Both the position numbers and the translations under genes were made by a program. The notes beneath the pieces were generated by a model, which saw only the letters and a list, made by a program, of their open reading frames with translations, had not been told where the DNA came from and did not search any database. A stretch of DNA of 64,000 bases from Zygnema cylindricum (Eukaryota > Streptophyta > Zygnematophyceae > Zygnematales > Zygnemataceae). Shown piece by piece: positions 21,689 to 34,500 of this stretch. Numbering within the stretch: position 1 is the stretch's first letter; each line of letters starts with the position of its first letter. The DNA lies in contig JBBHKE010001006.1 in NCBI GenBank assembly GCA_037447655.1, forward strand, positions 186,001 through 250,000. Reading direction: 5' to 3'.

Positions 21689-21776
21689 AACCATACCCTT
21701 AATAGATTTCAAGCGCAGAAGCCAACACCTTTTAGCCCGTAGGTTCGCTGATCTACTACAGTACTGTACATTACAT

Positions 21777-21870
21777 TACACCGTGAATCGTTTTTTTGCC
21801 ACTTAAAACATATTTTCTCCGTACACACTTGTCGGATTGTGGATCTGACAGTTGAGATTGAAAGGTACAA
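21777..21870 (+). mobile_element. MITE family M2, left-half fragment
   Basis: Starts TACACCGTGAATCG and continues TTTTTTTGCCACTTAAAACA, TTCTCCGTACACACTTGTCG and GAGATTGAAAGGTA, then stops matching. Right half absent. Confidence 0.75.
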
Positions 21871-22425
21871 ATACATTTGCGTGATGCTACTAGATATTTT
21901 AATCTGCATCCGTCTGTACATATATACAGTTGAGATTTTATACTTTTCAAATCTTTTATTAATTCCGGGCGGCTCAACGGGATCCTACGTGGTACCAATC
22001 GCAATCTAATATGTAAGCAAATTTTGCTTCACAGGCACGACCTGATGGAAAGTAGTTACAAATATTACTTCCAGTAAACATGACCGTACGATTACTCGGA
22101 ACCCCTGATGGAAGGTGAGAAAACTTTATTACAGATGATGCGATGGAAAAACCATCAAAGTACAAAGGGGGTAAGAAAAAGAAAAGGCACATTCAAAGAC
22201 TACAAAAGCCAACAATTATTGAAACAAAACAAAACAAACAAATGAGGAAACCAAAAACACTAGGCCAACTAGCAAGACTAAACAAAATACCAAAGATGAG
22301 TAGACAAAAAATAAAAAACCCACTCTAAATAATGCCCCATAACCCTAACAAGCTGAATTCCACACCCCTGAAGATCGTGGATGTGGACTATATCTCGAGG
22401 AGGAAGATCTGGGAGGCCCCGCCTA
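21871..22425. other. Intergenic DNA, no gene seen
   Basis: A-rich sequence without recognisable coding or repeat structure; borders the non-LTR element on its 3' side. Confidence 0.4.
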
Positions 22426-24240
22426 TCATCCGCCACAGTGCTTCGTTGGAGAAGGGCCGCACCTTGAGCTCATTGAAGGGCAACTGATACACACTGACGG
22501 TGTGTAAACAACGAGAATACTTGGGGGAGGAGTCCTTGGACCCCTTAATTCAAAAGTTTTCTTATCACAATTGCGGAGAAAATCATCGATAGACTTGTCC
22601 AAAGAACCAAAAATCCCTGTTGCAAATGGAACAAATTGGTCCACTTGGTCTCGGTGAGCGTAATCCCTTTCTTTAGAAGCCGCTGCATTTTGAGCCGCTA
22701 CGCCTGTATGCAGTGTTGCTCGAGAAGAAATGTTGGTCCCTGTCGGATCAGTAAGGACCATATCACCCAAGGTCCGCCCACACCCGTGGAGGAAAACCAA
22801 GTCTACCCTAGGACTTCGAAGACCACTAGATTGGGAACGGGGAGGTAAGATATGGGAAACTCCCCGCTTCAGAGTGTGGCCTGTTTCGACGCCAATCGCA
22901 GCAATCGCATCCCAAACCAAATCATGCGCGATTGTGCATTCACCCCCCCCCGAGAGCAAAGAAATAAATGGATGCAGTCGGAGTCAATTGGTTGGTTACA
23001 AACACACTTGGGGCGCCCAAGAAGCCGAGGGTGAGGCAAACCCAAAGGAATGTGGGTAGCAGAGGTGAACTGGTCAGACGCCAGACAAAGTGTCGAAAAA
23101 ATTAGAGTCGCTTGTAACCATGCACCAACCCTCGTCCCAGAACACGAGCTTAAACGAGCACGTGATTGAGCCGAAGGTAGCGCATTTAATAGATCATAGA
23201 ATTTCGCGGCTGCCAACTGCTCGGATATGCGTTGTTGCAAATGGAAGATATTGTCAACAATAAGAGACGGAAAAGGTGGAACTTGGTTACGAGCATCAGG
23301 CGGTAGGAGTGCACGAGCGGAGAGAAGAGCTTGATGAAAGGGAAAAAGATTGTCCTCTACTCTAGGGTCGACTTGGGCTAGAATGGGAACATCATTAGCT
23401 ATAAAACGGGAAGTGATGGCGGGCGCCACCAAAGCCCAACTACCCAAATAAGCCGTTGAAGCAACACGAGCCAACGGATTCAAATTTAAACCCCCGTTAG
23501 AAATTGGAAGGCTAGGTTGACGACGTGCAAATGAGCCCTCTTGCTGATCAAAAATCTCATGCCCAACAAGGTGATGGAGTACACTAAAAAGTCGATTGTA
23601 GAACTCATTTAAAGAGGACAAAAATGGAGCAGTTGGTGGTAATGTCTGTGCGAGATAGAGAGGTCGTTGAGCAAAACAACGAGTGAGAATTTGAAATGCC
23701 ACTTGGGAGTCGAAGAGCTTAGGAAGGTCATTAGAGTGCGAGAGGTCCTTTAGCAAAGCATCAGTGACAACTTGGTTCACAAAAGATGGGGCAGCGATAG
23801 GAGAGTCTAAAGCTTTAATACCATCAGTCAAAGTTGTAATTCGAAAACCCACAAGGACAAGGAAGTCCGAAGGTAACCCTTGTGGGCACCAAGCCACACA
23901 TTTAGACGGTTTAACTGACAAGCCAATCCTACAAAGTTGCTCCGTAAAATGGGAAAAGGCAGGTAAAACTTGGTCACGAGGGCCCACAATATGAGTACCA
24001 TCCGCAATGGAAGGGAATAAACAACTAGGGAAAGTCGTAGCAGAGTCGCGTAAAGCTTGAAGGTGAGCAAATGCAAAAAGGGAGCCCCCTAAAGGATCAC
24101 CTTAGCGGGTACCAGTCGCTGACTCTAAAGTGGCAACCTCACCAAAGGGACCGCCAGGAGGAAAGATGAGGGAGCTCGGGAGAGAATAAAATGCACGAAC
24201 AAAAGGGAAAACAACTCAAATAGCGTCCACTAATATTCGT
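22426..24240 (-). pseudogene. Non-LTR retrotransposon-type reverse transcriptase relic
   Basis: Minus-strand coding runs from about 24240 down. The RT block GDPLGGSLFAFAHLQALRD (24100-24040) is followed by IADGTHIVGP, KPSKCVAWCPQG, and GGLNLNPLARVASTAYLGSW. A Cys/His motif then follows (C-V-C-N-Q-P-I-D-S-D-C-I-H-L-F-L-C) and a C-terminal domain with A-H-D-L-V-W-D-A and SPRVDLVF. This order is typical of a widespread algal/plant RT ORF type. A TAA replaces the expected Gln of RQGDPLG (24102-24104), an upstream TGA lies at 24216-24218, and the frame shifts at the C9/G9 run 22943-22951. Otherwise it is strikingly open over 370 codons, so it decayed recently. Confidence 0.88.
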
Positions 24241-24438
24241 AATAGTGTGCACACCATATTTGCAACAGTTGTTAACTACAGTAATTTCAAATTTCAGTGT
24301 TAGTATTTACGTTAGAGAATCTTTCGTCGGTTCTAAACTTCTATAATACAATCTTGTTGACGCTACACCGCAAATCATAACTAGCGTTATGTACTCTAAT
24401 TTCGTCACCCCTAATTTTGCCTCTATCACCATAAATAG

Positions 24439-24809
24439 TAGTGTTGGGTATCGAGGACCTATTGTCTGTATTCGATATATATCGAATTTTAGGTATCCGA
24501 TAATCGATATATCGAATCCACGAGAAGCTAAATATTCAAATATTTATGCGATTTTTTCTTTTCTTCCCGATTTTTTTCTCAACCCCCCACCCCCCCGTGG
24601 CGCGCTCAGTGGGGGGGAGAGGGGGGGTTTCGAACGATTTTCCGTACGATTTATGTACTTCATCTGTACGGACACCCATTTTTTGCAATATATATCGCGA
24701 TAATTTATGTTGGTCCCGGTACGATATATCGAGGAGTTTGCTTGATCGATAATCGATAAATCAAATATCGAAATCATCGCGATATGAATTTACCCGATAC
24801 CCAACACTA
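24439..24809 (+). mobile_element. hAT-type MITE family M3
   Basis: A 371-bp element with inverted termini TAGTGTTGGGTATCG and CGATACCCAACACTA and a perfect 8-bp target duplication ATAAATAG (24431-24438 and 24810-24817). The interior is rich in ATATCGAT/TATCGATAATCGATA words. Different family from M1. TAGTGTTGGG ends are common in hAT-like elements. Open frames inside are not transposase. Confidence 0.92.
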
Positions 24810-24817
24810 ATAAATAG

Positions 24818-25407
24818 AGTTCATAACTATAAATTATTATTTTTATTATTTAAGGTAATTTTGAATCAAATGTAACAAGTATCATATCTTGCCGTTCTAA
24901 ATAGTGTGGCATACTGTCGGTGTCCGACCGTGCAAAAGGGTACTTTAATAACTTAGAAAAATACTTTAGTAATTAAAAAAATACAGAAAAATGATTTAAT
25001 GTAGGCCATTATCATATAACTGCGTTTTCACAAACCGCGTAGTGCAAACGTCATAATGACGTGAAACTGTACGTTTTGTCAGATTTTGTACATATATATA
25101 ATTTACAGTAAATATATTCAATGCGGATAATTATTACAAAAAGAAACCCAAAATAGAGTCGTTAATAAATTAGAGTAATTTATTTTTTATAAGGGTTGAT
25201 TACCCAAATTATAATTAATAAATCTAATTTTTTTTTTTCATGTTTTTACTCTAATTATTTCTTTACTCTAGTTACGATTCACGGTGTAGTAGATGAAGCT
25301 ATATTATTGTTAAACCTAGTGATGCGCATCGCGCAGATAAACGATGCGCATAGGCAGGATGTTGTTGTTGTTCGATGCGATGCATCTGACGTGGCAGGTG
25401 AGGAAGC
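24818..25407. other. Intergenic DNA with an M2 end fragment
   Basis: AT-rich. ACGATTCACGGTGTAGTAGATG at about 25274-25296 is an isolated M2 right end. The adjacent 25320-25390 has GATGCGCATCGCGCAG-like short inverted words. No gene. Confidence 0.5.
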
Positions 25408-25620
25408 TACACCGTGTATCGTTATGGATGCTAATTATTTTCACTTAAAACATGTTTTCTCCCTACACTCTCATCCGATTTTCAGTTTGACTCCGTCAAT
25501 CTAAAGTTGAGAATCTTATCTTTCAATCTCCATCGTCAAATCTAGAAATCGACACGCGTGTACGAAAAAATATTTTCTCGGACGAAAATAACATTAACAC
25601 TAACAACGATTCACGGTGTA
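25408..25620 (+). mobile_element. TA-flanked MITE family M2, full-length divergent copy
   Basis: Runs from TACACCGTGTATCGTTATGG to AACAACGATTCACGGTGTA. The internal blocks CACTTAAAACATGTTTTCTC and CGACACGCGTGTACG match the other copies with many substitutions, so this is an older insertion. Confidence 0.8.
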
Positions 25621-26029
25621 CAGTTCGAAGATGACATTTTCAAGGCATTTGTCACGTATCCAAGTTTGGTGGTTGGCCAGTTAATAATTGGCGCCAAAGC
25701 TCGTTTGAGCGCGTTGCGGGTACTAAATAAGGAGTAGATACCACTTTTGTCGTCTTGACACCTCTCCAAACGGGAATGCAAAGTGAAATGGCATAGACCT
25801 ACCACAGTTTATCTTTATGACGATATATCGCATTGCAAACCATTGCCACGCCTTCTCTTTGAGGTAGACATGCATTGTATTTCTAAACTGCATTAAAAAA
25901 AAAGGATATACATAGTTTTCACACATCGGTTGCAAACGTTGTGTCATGCAATCCAAAGCGAGACGCAACCTTAGTCGAAGCCTTGCAAATTACACAAACT
26001 CACTATGATCATTCACATTATTTGCTTCT

Positions 26030-26345
26030 ACCATTAAATCAATGTTCATTACACGAGCATGGACCGTGTCCTGTTTATCAAAACATCTAAGTACTGCTTA
26101 CTAATCTAGATGTCTGCACGGACATTTCTAGAAGCGACCTAAAACAACACAAAAATTGACACAAAAATTGAGCAAAGAGGTAACGTCACGAAACTGTCCC
26201 TATTTTTGTAATGACGAGTCTTATTTATCATGCCCGTTACACGAGCATGGAGTGTGTCTTGTTTATCATGTTTTTTACACGGGCATGGACCATGTCCAAG
26301 ATATGTACTACTTTAAAAGGACGGTTAATATTTTAACTGTCAATA
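26030..26345 (+). repeat. Repeat family R2 (TTACACGAGCATGGACCGTG), copies
   Basis: The core TTACACGAGCATGGACCGTG followed by TCCTGTTTATCA occurs at 26050-26080. Variants follow at 26236-26267 (GAGTGTGTCTTG) and 26275-26298 (GACCATGTCC). Related cores recur near 27965-28037 and 58105-58360. It seems to be an internal tandem motif of a larger interspersed repeat. Confidence 0.75.
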
Positions 26346-27810
26346 TTCTATAGTGGGAATCGATGCTCACGAATGAAGGATTGATGACTAAAGCCCCATT
26401 ATTACAGGTGGTGACTTTATCTGTATTCGATAACAGGATCGAGCAGCCAAGATCTGACGGTAAAAAACGATTGCTGAGGGGCGCGGTTTTATAGTTTTAG
26501 CTGTCACTTCGCTCGTACTCATGTTAGCGTCATCGTAAAAGGGAACTTGGTGTTTGTTGTTCTTTGGTCTAAAATAGACCGCAGAAGCAACCCAAACTAT
26601 CATGCAAAAAGCTAAGCGAAGCTAGGCCAATGAATAATCATTTGAAATGCATCCTCCATTTAACATACAACAACATTTAGGGTTTCATGAAATAATCAAC
26701 ATAAATAAACCCTATGACATCATCTAAGGTTTGATGGAATAATCGGCATAAACAAACCCTAGGACAAATGCATAAACAATGCATATCAAACATATATAAG
26801 ATAACATAAATAAATAATAAAACAAATGCATCACACATAAACAAGAGTATAATAAAAGTATAATCAAATAATCATTATATCATTCAAAGTGCATGACCTA
26901 ATCGACCACCCTAAAATACTACATCTTTGGTCCCCACTTTACTAACCAGCATTGCATTGATTATTCTAATGAAGCTCAAATCTATATATACACTTGTGAG
27001 CTGTTAACAAATCACTAAGTGTCAAAATAACCAACGTAAATTACGTAACTGTCATTAAATCAAACTAATCGTAAGCGTACACCTGAAAGTCAAGCAATCG
27101 TAAGCGTACACTTGTCTGCAAATACGACATCGTACACACACAAATTACACTATCAAAACCCTAATTGATCACTTAAAAATAAACATCATAATCAACACTA
27201 ATTTATAATGATGTAAAAGACAAAACAATGTTTCTCCAAATATTTACACCGACGCATCCACAAATCCGCGTCATAAGTGACAACTTGCTTAGTCACTTGT
27301 CGATAAGTCCACGTAGTGAACCGACATCGCATATGTACGGTCCACTAGATAATGTGTCATAAAAACAATGTGGTCCCTTAAAAATATCGGTGGACGTCGT
27401 CCGCCCTCCACGTGTACCTCGAACAACTTGCCGAAATCAATTCGTACGATCCAAATCCTGTCCGTACCGAAATCACGTACTTCATCATAAATGTCGCCTG
27501 CCGAAATTAGAGTACACCTGTCAAATAAAACGAACCGTACCGGCGGCGTCACATTTAATAAATGCAGTCTGTCGCATTATGTTTCGTATGGCCGGCGTAC
27601 TTTTTCAAACCCTTCGTATATTTCAAATCAAATCGCGAAGCGATCCGCCGTCCATTTTTATTTCGCATTCCGTATTTTTCGTACGCTTCTTCGCGTCACT
27701 TAATTTGTACTTTTACGTCACCTTAAATTCGTCCATACAATTACCCCCCAATTCACAAATCCATTCGAACCACCATATTACATCCGGTTACTAAGTATGC
27801 GAACACGCGA
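26346..27810. other. Intergenic DNA, no gene seen
   Basis: Two imperfect copies of a roughly 50-bp unit (TAGGGTTTCATGAAATAATC / TAAGGTTTGATGGAATAATC) lie at 26675-26765. A duplicated AATCGTAAGCGTACAC lies at 27068-27110. The segment 27250-27780 is rich in CGTAC and unusually open on the plus strand (134 codons from 27390) but shows no motif or homology I recognise. Confidence 0.45.
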
Positions 27811-27894
27811 GCGCACGCATGTACGAAAATGAATCTTCCAAAAAACAACAGTGTTGTGGTATATGTTTTACAATTTGGTTTCTCTTAGATCGTC

Positions 27895-28146
27895 ACATGG
27901 AACTGATCGTTGTGGTGATCGCTTTGATCGGTGAGGTCGCCCGAGGGACAAAGTTAACCAATCGGTGCGCGTTACACTGGCATGGACCGTATCATGTTTA
28001 TCATGCGCGCTACATGGGTATGGAGTGTGGCTTGTCATAGAGCGGTTCCGGTACATACGTGCAGACGGACAACGTGAATAAGGACAATCAACGCCTATTT
28101 AAAGGTTTCCAAACGGACGACCAAAGGCTTATATTTTTTATTGAGA
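27895..28146 (+). repeat. Repeat family R2, longer copy with TATA-like end
   Basis: Contains TGGCATGGACCGTATCATGT, a second degenerate core, and then CGCCTATTTAAAGGTTTCCA with GACGACCAAAGGCTTATA. The same order (core, spacer, CGCCTATTTAAAGGTTTTCA, GACCAAAGGTCTATA) is seen at 58330-58466. The CTATTTAAAGG word looks like a TATA box, so R2 may be a retroelement LTR. Confidence 0.7.
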
Positions 28147-30480
28147 TGATGATGCATTCGTTCGATTAAACGAATCATACGACTCTGATCGTTTTTTCAT
28201 TAACCTTTCTTTACTTTTTAAATTTACGAAATAAGATAATATTATGAAATTTGCAATGGTTAAACTATTCAAGTACCAAGCGTGACTTAAACGGAAATTT
28301 GTTCTCTACTGTTAAAGGCTACATTTGAAAAACCTTATAGTAAAAACAAAAAATTCAGTAACTTAGGGCACATTCCCATGTAACCGCAACTTAGTCTTGT
28401 TACTTTTCTTTTAGCGAAGATTTTTTATATTACTTTAAAAGCGTTCCGCTATAACGCAATGAAATTCTTACTTTAAATCATGACAGACGTAGACGCGGGT
28501 GTAAATTGTGACGGTTGTATACGATTGCAAAACTTGCGACAATTGATGACGTTTACAAAATTTGACCGTTGTAGGCGTGTAATTATTGTGACGTTGTAGG
28601 TTTTTAGGTTTTGTGATATTTTGACGTCATGCTCACTTATGATAGCGTCGACGTCACTAATTCTAAAACTTTTCGCCATGGTTTCTCGGTTCTGTATTTC
28701 TGTCCTTTTTTACCCTACTTGCCATCAAAATACACCCAAAGATAGTCAAAAATAATATTTTGTATAGATCTTTCATTTTATACCATTATTGTCGTTTTTC
28801 ATTGCAAGAATTGTAAAATAGACGCTGTAGTGGGAGAGGGAGAGAGGAAGAGGCGCCTTTATGTACTTCGTTTTTGTGAAATAACATTCGTTGCTCGAGA
28901 CCCCTCCACGACCCCTTCACGGAAAAATGTCTTTACAAGCTAAAAATGGAGAGATTTTTTTTTTATAGTACTCCGCCTACTGCATTTTTTTTTTCAAAAA
29001 CCTTTGACTCGCAGGAAAAATATTGCTTATTCGTTCACAACTTCAAACTTTAATTAAAGTCACATCGCTAGGTGATTTCCGTAAAAGATTGAAGATGGGT
29101 TGGAGGGATGCGGAAGTGGGTCTAAACGCCTAGGCGACAAATTGCAGTACATTTAGAGTTTGAAGGTGAAGCAAATTGTATTTTGGCAATTTCATTTTTT
29201 TGGTATGGCTGCGAATTTTCTCGTTACGGGCTAAATTTTTGAGAAAACGACACGAAATAAACCTTACTTTGTCACGTGGGAGCCAAAAGCAAAAACATTG
29301 AATACAAGAAAACAAAAACAAATACCAAAACCAAGCTACAAGAGCACTAAAAACCACGCTATACACAAAATTGAAAGGAAAAACTACCTAAAACAAATCC
29401 ACACTAAAGATCAAAACGATTAATGTCATCAATGTCACCGGGTGACCTTAAATTTAGGTCACAATCCAAAGCAAACCTTCCAATCAATTTGAATTTGTAA
29501 TTCTCAATCTATTGATGTGCTTTTTATGCAAATATTTGGAATTTGCAGTTTTAATTGCATATTTTACATGGACTTTCGCGCACTAAACCTATTTTAGGGC
29601 TTTCGTTCATATGTGACGTGCGCAACATAGCTTTTTGTACTTTTTTATCTACCATTATGTGTGAACATCGAAAGGGTACGGCAGAAAAGACTTGGTCGAC
29701 TTTTGGCAATTGATGAAGTACGTGTAAGTACGGTCAGTTACTCACTGTGCTGTTTTGTAGTTTGTCAGCTATAGCATGGAGCTGCGTATTTTCCGGCGGA
29801 TAACTCTCGTAAGGACTGTCCATGCTTTAGAGTTTAGGACCGGCTGTACTTATTCGACACGTATGTGACATCATCCAATCAGAGGCTTGAACGGCACGAG
29901 TACGGAAAATCCCAATGGGCACAAACTCGCACACATGATCCAGAGATCACAAAATGCACTGCAGGTTGCCTACGGGAGCATTCCACGTGCCACATGGTCA
30001 TTGCTGTAACAGCATCTAAAGATGAGCAGTAATTGGGCATTGCATGCTTTATTGGACAAAATTCATTGGCAGAGGGCTATAATGCCGGATTGACTGACAC
30101 GAAGGCAGTTTGTAAACCTTCTACGTTGTCCACAACCATCCAATGAGCCACACTATTTTAAAATTATATCTGACCTTTTGTCATTTTGAGGACATTTTCG
30201 TGGACCACACTCATATTTTCAGCGATTTAGTGTTTACATGCAAGTGTCGACGTGTCATAGACTGACGAACGTAAATTAAAGTGGATCAAGGGTTTCGCGG
30301 GCGAAAATGCATTATTGATAAAACTTTAGGCGTTAGTACAGAATCTCGTACTGAAAATGTACTATTTTGTGCTTTCTTCAATGATCCAATTGGACCAATA
30401 CGTACTTCTTCGCACGCTTGTAAACATTCTGGGCCAAATTCACACTAGTTAGGGGTAGGTTTGTACTTTGTACCATCATG
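28147..30480. other. Intergenic DNA, no gene seen
   Basis: AT-rich sequence with only short frames on both strands. No MITE ends, RT blocks or splice-like exon series were recognised. Confidence 0.45.
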
Positions 30481-30488
30481 TCACGAGT

Positions 30489-30560
30489 CTTATCATCATT
30501 ATCATCATGATCATCATCACCCAACCATCATCGTCATCAATGTCATCATTCCATGAACAT
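30489..30560 (+). repeat. (ATC)n/(ATG)n microsatellite
   Basis: ATCATCATTATCATCATGATCATCATC and further CATCGTCATCAATGTCATCATT: an imperfect trinucleotide repeat. Confidence 0.85.
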
Positions 30561-31265
30561 CTCTGCCAGATGTTTCATACATGTAGTTTACCATCTTGCT
30601 AAACCAGCTTAGTATTTCCATTCCCTCCAAAAATCCTTTGTCTTGCAAGACCATGGCGCATGGCGCTGTTCCAAAATTTGCGCGATAATGGATGCCGAGG
30701 CATCCTATGCAGCTTCTTAACCCTAACAAGGAGCTCGAGGAAACAACACAGTTTACATGAATCCTTGTACCTTGTGAACTGTACATTATATAATATTTGA
30801 ATAATCTGTTAAGCAATCAAACGAGCAAGACAGTCTTGCAGTTGTTACTGCAAAACCATGTAGACTAATTAAGTGAAGTATTAAGGAAGAAAGTGGAGCT
30901 GTAAGAAAAGGCAGTGATAGCAACACATTACAGTTTTGTATCCTTTTCTCTGTTCAACTCCTTGATTTGTCATATTGTTATTTTTGTCCACAACCATAGC
31001 CGTGTACATACTTGATCCATGTTACATCATTATAACTATTTTCGGTTTCATGTTGTACTTAATCCATATCCATATCCATAGGCATTATTTGTAATACAGA
31101 CCATAATCGATATCCTCGTCTTTATTCTTATCCAGTTTTAGCTATCTATACTTTCTCTCTCTCCCTTCTCTCTTCTTCTCCTTCTCCTCTATCTTCTCTA
31201 TTGAAAACCGGTGGTCATTACTAAACAACAGGCGGTACGACACCACTACATAGTGGCTATTAGGG

Positions 31266-31420
31266 CTGCAAAACTTAGGGTTAACAACAGTTAGGGTTAC
31301 GATGGTTAGGGTTAACAGCAGTTAGGGTTAATGACACAGTTTGGTTAATGACAGTTCGGGTTAACGGCAGCGAAAGTTAAAGACCGTTAGGGTTAAGGCA
31401 ACGACAGTCAGAATTAACAG
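31266..31420 (+). repeat. Degenerate GTTAGGGTTA (telomere-like) repeats
   Basis: At least eight occurrences of TTAGGGTTA or close variants (TTTGGTTAA, TTCGGGTTAA, TTAGGGTTAAGG) spaced by CAGCAG/GACAG words at roughly 20-25 bp. They lie just upstream of the ATG18-like gene, so they are in its promoter region. Confidence 0.75.
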
Positions 31421-31430
31421 CGGATAGGCT

Positions 31431-31572
31431 CTCCCTCTTCCTCTCTCCCTCTCTCCCTCTCTCCCTCTCTCTCCCTCTCTCTCCCTCCCTCTCCCTTTCC
31501 CTCCCTCTCCCTCTCTCCCTCTCTTTCCCTCCCTCTCCCTCTCCCTCCCTCTCCCTCTCCTTCCCCCGCTCC
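31431..31572 (+). repeat. CT-rich tract upstream of the ATG18-like start
   Basis: About 140 bp of CTCTCCCTCTCTCCC on the coding strand ending 15 bp before the start codon at 31588. CT-rich leaders are common in plant 5' UTRs and promoters. Confidence 0.8.
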
Positions 31573-31587
31573 AGTTAGGTTTGGGGA

Positions 31588-34500
31588 ATGAGGACCGATG
31601 GCAGAATGCCGCAGAGCAGTACGGATTGCTCCATCAGCCCCTCTCCCTTCCTTCCCTCATCCTTTCGTGCTCTTTCGAGTTATCTTCGAAGCGTTTCAGC
31701 GAATGCGGGAAGCATTGCCTCTTCCGTACGGACAGCTGGCGCCGCCATGGCCGCGGGGGTGTCTCATCCTGACGATGACCGCAGGAGGGAGCAGGTGTGG
31801 TGAATTTTAAACCTAAAAATATATTATAAAAAATATAAAAAGAGTCGGTAGGTATGTATTTCATGACTGCAGGAGGGAGCAGCTGTGGTGAATGTTTTTA
31901 AAACTTGATCATAAAAAATAAAAAAAGTTGGTAGGAATGTACTTTATCGCCACAGGAGGGAGCAGGTTTGCTCAAAGTTAAGCCTTAATAGGTTAGAAAT
32001 AAATCGGTTGGTTGGTTTGTATTCGGTGTTCTTATTCACTTATTTGGTAGAAGTAAGACGCAAGAGGTGCTGAAATGTTTGATTTAAGGTCTGGTTGACC
32101 TTAGATTTCGTTTGAGACTCCTTGCCACACACAAGTTACATTGAGAAATTTATGTGTGTGGGAGAAATCTATTGATGTGAGAGAAATCTATTTATGGCAG
32201 AAAAAGCTATTTATGTGAGAGAAATCTATTTATGTGAGAGAAATCTATTTACGGGAGAGAAATTTATGTATGTTTGGCTCCCATTCTAAAGTTTGCTTTG
32301 TTAACAGACTTGTAGAAGCATGCATTTGGTGTGTTTTGCCAGCCAATTTGTAGGAGTTATGAAAATTATTGCAGTTTAAGGAGAAAAAAGATTCCCAGGC
32401 TGCTGTAGATTGGATTTAAATGGTCTTTTTAACAAGTTTCTTTAACATACCATATCTGGAGTGCATCGAGTTGTTCCCTTCATGGCAAGAGAGGAGGGAA
32501 ATCCTGAGCGATACCAGTTAGCTTTTAAGGTCTGAGCGCATTTTTTGGTCTGATGCTTTTTTTTCGCCAATTGAGACAGTTTAGATGTTTTACTGTTGTC
32601 TGGACGGTAGCAAACAGCTTTCTGCTTTGTGCTTTGTTATTAGCGGAAAATACCTTTTTAAAGAGAAAATGCTCTTGGTTTTAAGAGAAGACTTTGCTAG
32701 TCACATCACCAATCTCCATCTATGAGCTAAAACACAAATGGAAACCCAACATCCTGATCTTTTAGTTCTAGGGTTGTTTTTTCTGTCTGTTGATTAATGT
32801 AACTCTTTTTGCATACTCTTTTTCATTTTTTCTTTGATTGGACACTTTTCAATCTGAGTTGGGTGGTTGGTGTTTTAGCATCACGGGTATTGCTTAGAAA
32901 GCTTATGACGAGGGAAATTATGCACTATGAATAGGTTCTTTTCAGTTGGTTTTATTCTACAATTGCTTTATGCATTCTATTTTCCTCTATTCCTGACTAT
33001 TTGCACAAGTGACAGTCAGACGCGACAAAGCTTTTTAGACAGCGACAGTAAATCCTTAGTTTCCCGGATTCACACTTTTCAATACGTGCGTCTAGTTTTT
33101 GCAGCTTTCTACTGCTTGCAGAAAAAAAGTATATCTGCTGTAGACAATATAGACTACTTGCCTTCCTTTTCTTTTTGGGGCATGTCATTTGTATCTATAT
33201 CTCTGGTCCTATACTTGTCATTCCTAGTGAAGATCTCAAAATATTCCTCCAAGAAAAACATGCCTACATTTGTTTGTCTAAGGGAAAGAAATCCAAGTCC
33301 TGGACTGTTTCTGGAAAGCAGATATTGTCTTGTCATTCATTGTCAGAGCAATTTGCATCAAAGATAGTTTTAGGATTTGCAAGAGATCTGGGATAAGAGG
33401 ATCGCTTGTTTGACTGAACTATCATTTTTATCGTATTTAGGCCAATCAGTGTACTTTGATCTGCAAGTAGTTTACCTCTGTTTTTTTCCATAGTTTACAA
33501 TAGCATTAATTGCCAAACCAGCAAAACTTTCTGTTAACTTCACCCCCGGACATCTTTTTGTGAGATACCTGTACACCGCCCATCGTTATTAGAGTTAATA
33601 GCACTAATTCGGTCGCGACTTTTTTTGGCCAAAAATCACAAAATAGTGTTAACAACACTATCTACAGATTTGGACTACAATCTGTCACGTCCCCTTGCAC
33701 TAAATTAGTCTTATTAATTCTAATTTTGCATTAACACTATTAAACCCTTAATGCTAGTAACGATGGGCGGTGTAGTCATAACCTTGATGATGAGTTTCAT
33801 GTCATGTCTATGCAAGAATTTGATGATATTTTATTAGCTTGTACTAGTCTGTTGAGTGGAGAAAACTATCGTACTGTAGGTACAGATTATGTTTACTTAT
33901 TTATTGGGACAAGCTTAATCCGTTTATACACAGTGCCTATTAAAAATTACTTTCATGTCAAAAAATACTACTCTCATGTCAAAACATATTACTCTCATGT
34001 CAAAACATATTACTATGACAGCTACCGACTATTTTAAATGGTTGGAAACTCCTTTGCGTCTCCTATATTCGGAGGAGCTCTGTAATTTTGATTCTGGTCG
34101 TTTACATGGATGAAAGAGTTTCCCCTTGTGAATTGGTTGTTTGTCTTCTAGACCCTTTTAGTGTTAATATTTTGCAATTCTTTTCTCAATGTTGACTTTT
34201 TTTTGTTTTTTTGCAGTAAGAATGATATGGTATCATAGTATTTTCTGTGACCAATTAAACCTAGGTGTCCAATAAGTGAGAATCATAACCATGATATATC
34301 TTAAAGATGAAGTGCGTGTTAATTGCAGTTCCTAAAACCGCGTTCTCTAATTTTTATTAGTAAGTTTGGGCACAAAATTGGAGTTTCTTTGGGTTCTTAG
34401 ATAAATAGGCTAATGGTCTGACCAAGCCGCTGCCCCATTTTGTTTGCACCTGTGACCCATCCCTTCAGCCTAGACAGCACTTCAAATCGCACTTGTATCA

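Noticed and set aside
27390-27794. 134-codon plus-strand frame in a CGTAC-rich segment
   Set aside because: No homology, no splice-like borders and no domain; open by chance in a locally less AT-rich stretch.
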